NCBI GenBank assembly: GCA_964535155.1
Contig: CAZHSR010000011.1
Coordinates: 1 to 22,767, forward strand
Direction: 5' to 3'
Source: JAGPFW01 sp964535155
GTDB lineage: Bacteria > Patescibacteriota > WWE3 > UBA101185 > UBA10185
DNA length: 22,767 nucleotides
Shown: one piece after another, positions 21,753 through 22,767 of the stretch
Layout of the letters: every line of letters starts with the position of its first letter
Numbering within the stretch: position 1 is the first letter of the stretch
Position numbers and translations under genes: made by a program
Notes under the pieces: generated by a model
Told to the model about the DNA's origin: nothing
Databases searched by the model: none
The model's input: only the letters and a program-made list of their open reading frames with translations

Positions 21753-22767
21753 TTTGCTCTAATATAAAGATTGTAATCACCGTATTCTTCATAAGAAGAA
21801 ATTGTCTCCAAATTTTGAGGAACAAATCCTTTTGAGGGAATTATAAATAATGAAGAAGGGGAAATATCGGTTGGAGAGGTCTCTAAAAAGTTTTCTTCTT
21901 CAATAAAAGGCCACCAAGCATAATTAAATTCGGGATTTTCTGGGTCATAAATTTTTAACTGATCTGCCATTTCATATAAATAGTACTTTCCAATAATGAA
22001 ATCTATTGGCTTTGTAAAAACTATTTCGTTGGGAATGTACCTTAATTCGCTTTTTAAAGCTTTCATGCCTTGATAATAATTTGGCGTTTTTTGAAAAGAT
22101 AATATAAAAATATAGGCAACAATGACCACTGCCATGGTTTCAAATTTTGCTTTTTGAACAAGGATTACTCCTAGGGAGATAAATAGAAATAGGCTTGACG
22201 GTAGAAGGTATCTTTCCACATACAAATTTCTTCCTGTTAATAGACCAAAAGATATAAGTAAAATTTGGGGTAAAAAAAGGTTGGCCAAAATTATTAGGTC
22301 TTTTAATTTTTCGTTTTTTTGTAGCCACTTGAAATGTAAGAAAATCCCTATTAAGAAGGCTATAAAAGAAGTGTATCCAATAAGCAGAATTTCAATTGGA
22401 AGTCTGTAGTCTAAAAGTGCGTCACTTCCGGTGAGTTTGCTTTTGATCCCAAAAAGGTATGCAGTAAAGCTTCTAGGTATTGCCTCAAAAGAGGGGATTC
22501 TTGCCCATTCAATTGTGGTTACTGCTCCCTGTTGGAGAAGAGTTTTTGCAAGAATAAAAGCTAGCATGGAAAAAATGGTAAGTCGCAGAATATCAGCAGG
22601 GATTTGGTTTTGTAAATCTTTTTCTAGAGGAGAATAATTAAAGTAAATATAGGCAAGGAGCAACCCTGGGAGAAACAGCATTGACATAAAGTGGATATTT
22701 AAAAGAAGTAGTAGGGAAAGGAAGAAAACTGTTTTTTTCTTTGAGACTGCCAAATAAAACGAAAGAA
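21749..22767 (-). CDS. Multi-pass membrane protein, possibly glycosyltransferase-like, 5' part outside the window
   Basis: The frame stays open to the right edge (codons before the TTG at 22753 read LSFYL), so at least 339 C-terminal residues of a larger protein are seen. It has 7-8 hydrophobic helices (FFLSLLLLLNIHFMSMLFLPG, ILRLTIFSMLAFILAKTLL, IEILLIGYTSFIAFLIGIFLHF, LIILANLFLPQILLISFGLL, LPSSLFLFISLGVILV and others), then a soluble ~85-residue C-terminal domain. The RNLYVERYLLPSS segment resembles the middle of GT39/ArnT/PMT-type (GT-C) glycosyltransferases. The catalytic first loop would be in the missing part, so this call is tentative. Confidence 0.6.
   Translation of the reverse strand, partial: LSFYLAVSKKKTVFFLSLLLLLNIHFMSMLFLPGLLLAYIYFNYSPLEKDLQNQIPADILRLTIFSMLAFILAKTLLQQGAVTTIEWARIPSFEAIPRSFTAYLFGIKSKLTGSDALLDYRLPIEILLIGYTSFIAFLIGIFLHFKWLQKNEKLKDLIILANLFLPQILLISFGLLTGRNLYVERYLLPSSLFLFISLGVILVQKAKFETMAVVIVAYIFILSFQKTPNYYQGMKALKSELRYIPNEIVFTKPIDFIIGKYYLYEMADQLKIYDPENPEFNYAWWPFIEEENFLETSPTDISPSSLFIIPSKGFVPQNLETISSYEEYGDYNLYIRAN

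Overview
The window reads as a compact, AT-rich chromosome segment from an ultrasmall Patescibacteria/CPR-type bacterium, perhaps of the Microgenomates/WWE3 kind. The lineage is inferred from gene style, not from a marker tree. The reasons are small intergenic gaps, overlapping genes, many lineage-type hypothetical membrane proteins, an actin-like PilM-type ATPase followed by a baseplate-J-like protein and RuvX, and almost no Shine-Dalgarno sites. Many genes instead have a -10 box ending 6-7 nt before the start codon, so leaderless mRNAs are predicted. UGA is a normal stop here: miaB and the deaminase gene both end in it.

Layout. 1-1443 is the 3' part of a large acidic protein of unknown function. 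1490-3300 is the most unusual block: a membrane-anchored beta-type protein, then an aberrant tRNA gene (CAU anticodon, encoded CCA, no GG in the D-loop, no TTC in the T-loop), then 8 nt later a protein distantly resembling PvcA/DIT1 isocyanide synthases. 3383-6655 is a PilM-like / baseplate-J-like / RuvX operon. 6658-8409 holds a divergent zinc-ribbon gene, a 56-aa membrane protein plus HAD phosphatase, and an opposing run of three tiny overlapping membrane ORFs, the first with an in-frame UGA. 8499-12724 runs rightward: miaB-miaA (tRNA A37 modification), an AI-2E-type permease, a zinc deaminase and an S51-like peptidase.

12757-13111 is the RNase P RNA (minus strand), diverging from mltG through interlocked promoters. 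14210-18082 holds hypothetical membrane or unknown proteins and an FNR-type flavin reductase. tRNA-Pro(GGG) at 18098-18174 diverges from a zinc-finger/PD-(D/E)XK nuclease. 19296-22767 holds a DUF-type membrane protein with a repeated tail, an NpmA/KamB-like 16S rRNA A1408 methyltransferase, a coiled-coil protein and the C-terminal part of a multi-pass membrane protein that runs off the window.

RNA biology is heavily represented (RNase P RNA, two tRNA genes, MiaA/MiaB, RuvX, a probable rRNA methyltransferase). The best candidate for an undescribed system is the aberrant tRNA with its adjacent PvcA-like gene, plausibly a tRNA used outside the ribosome. No gene-free stretch longer than 300 bases remains once the tiny ORFs at 7981-8409 are counted. 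I saw no CRISPR array, IS element, transposase, integrase or convincing intrinsic terminator.
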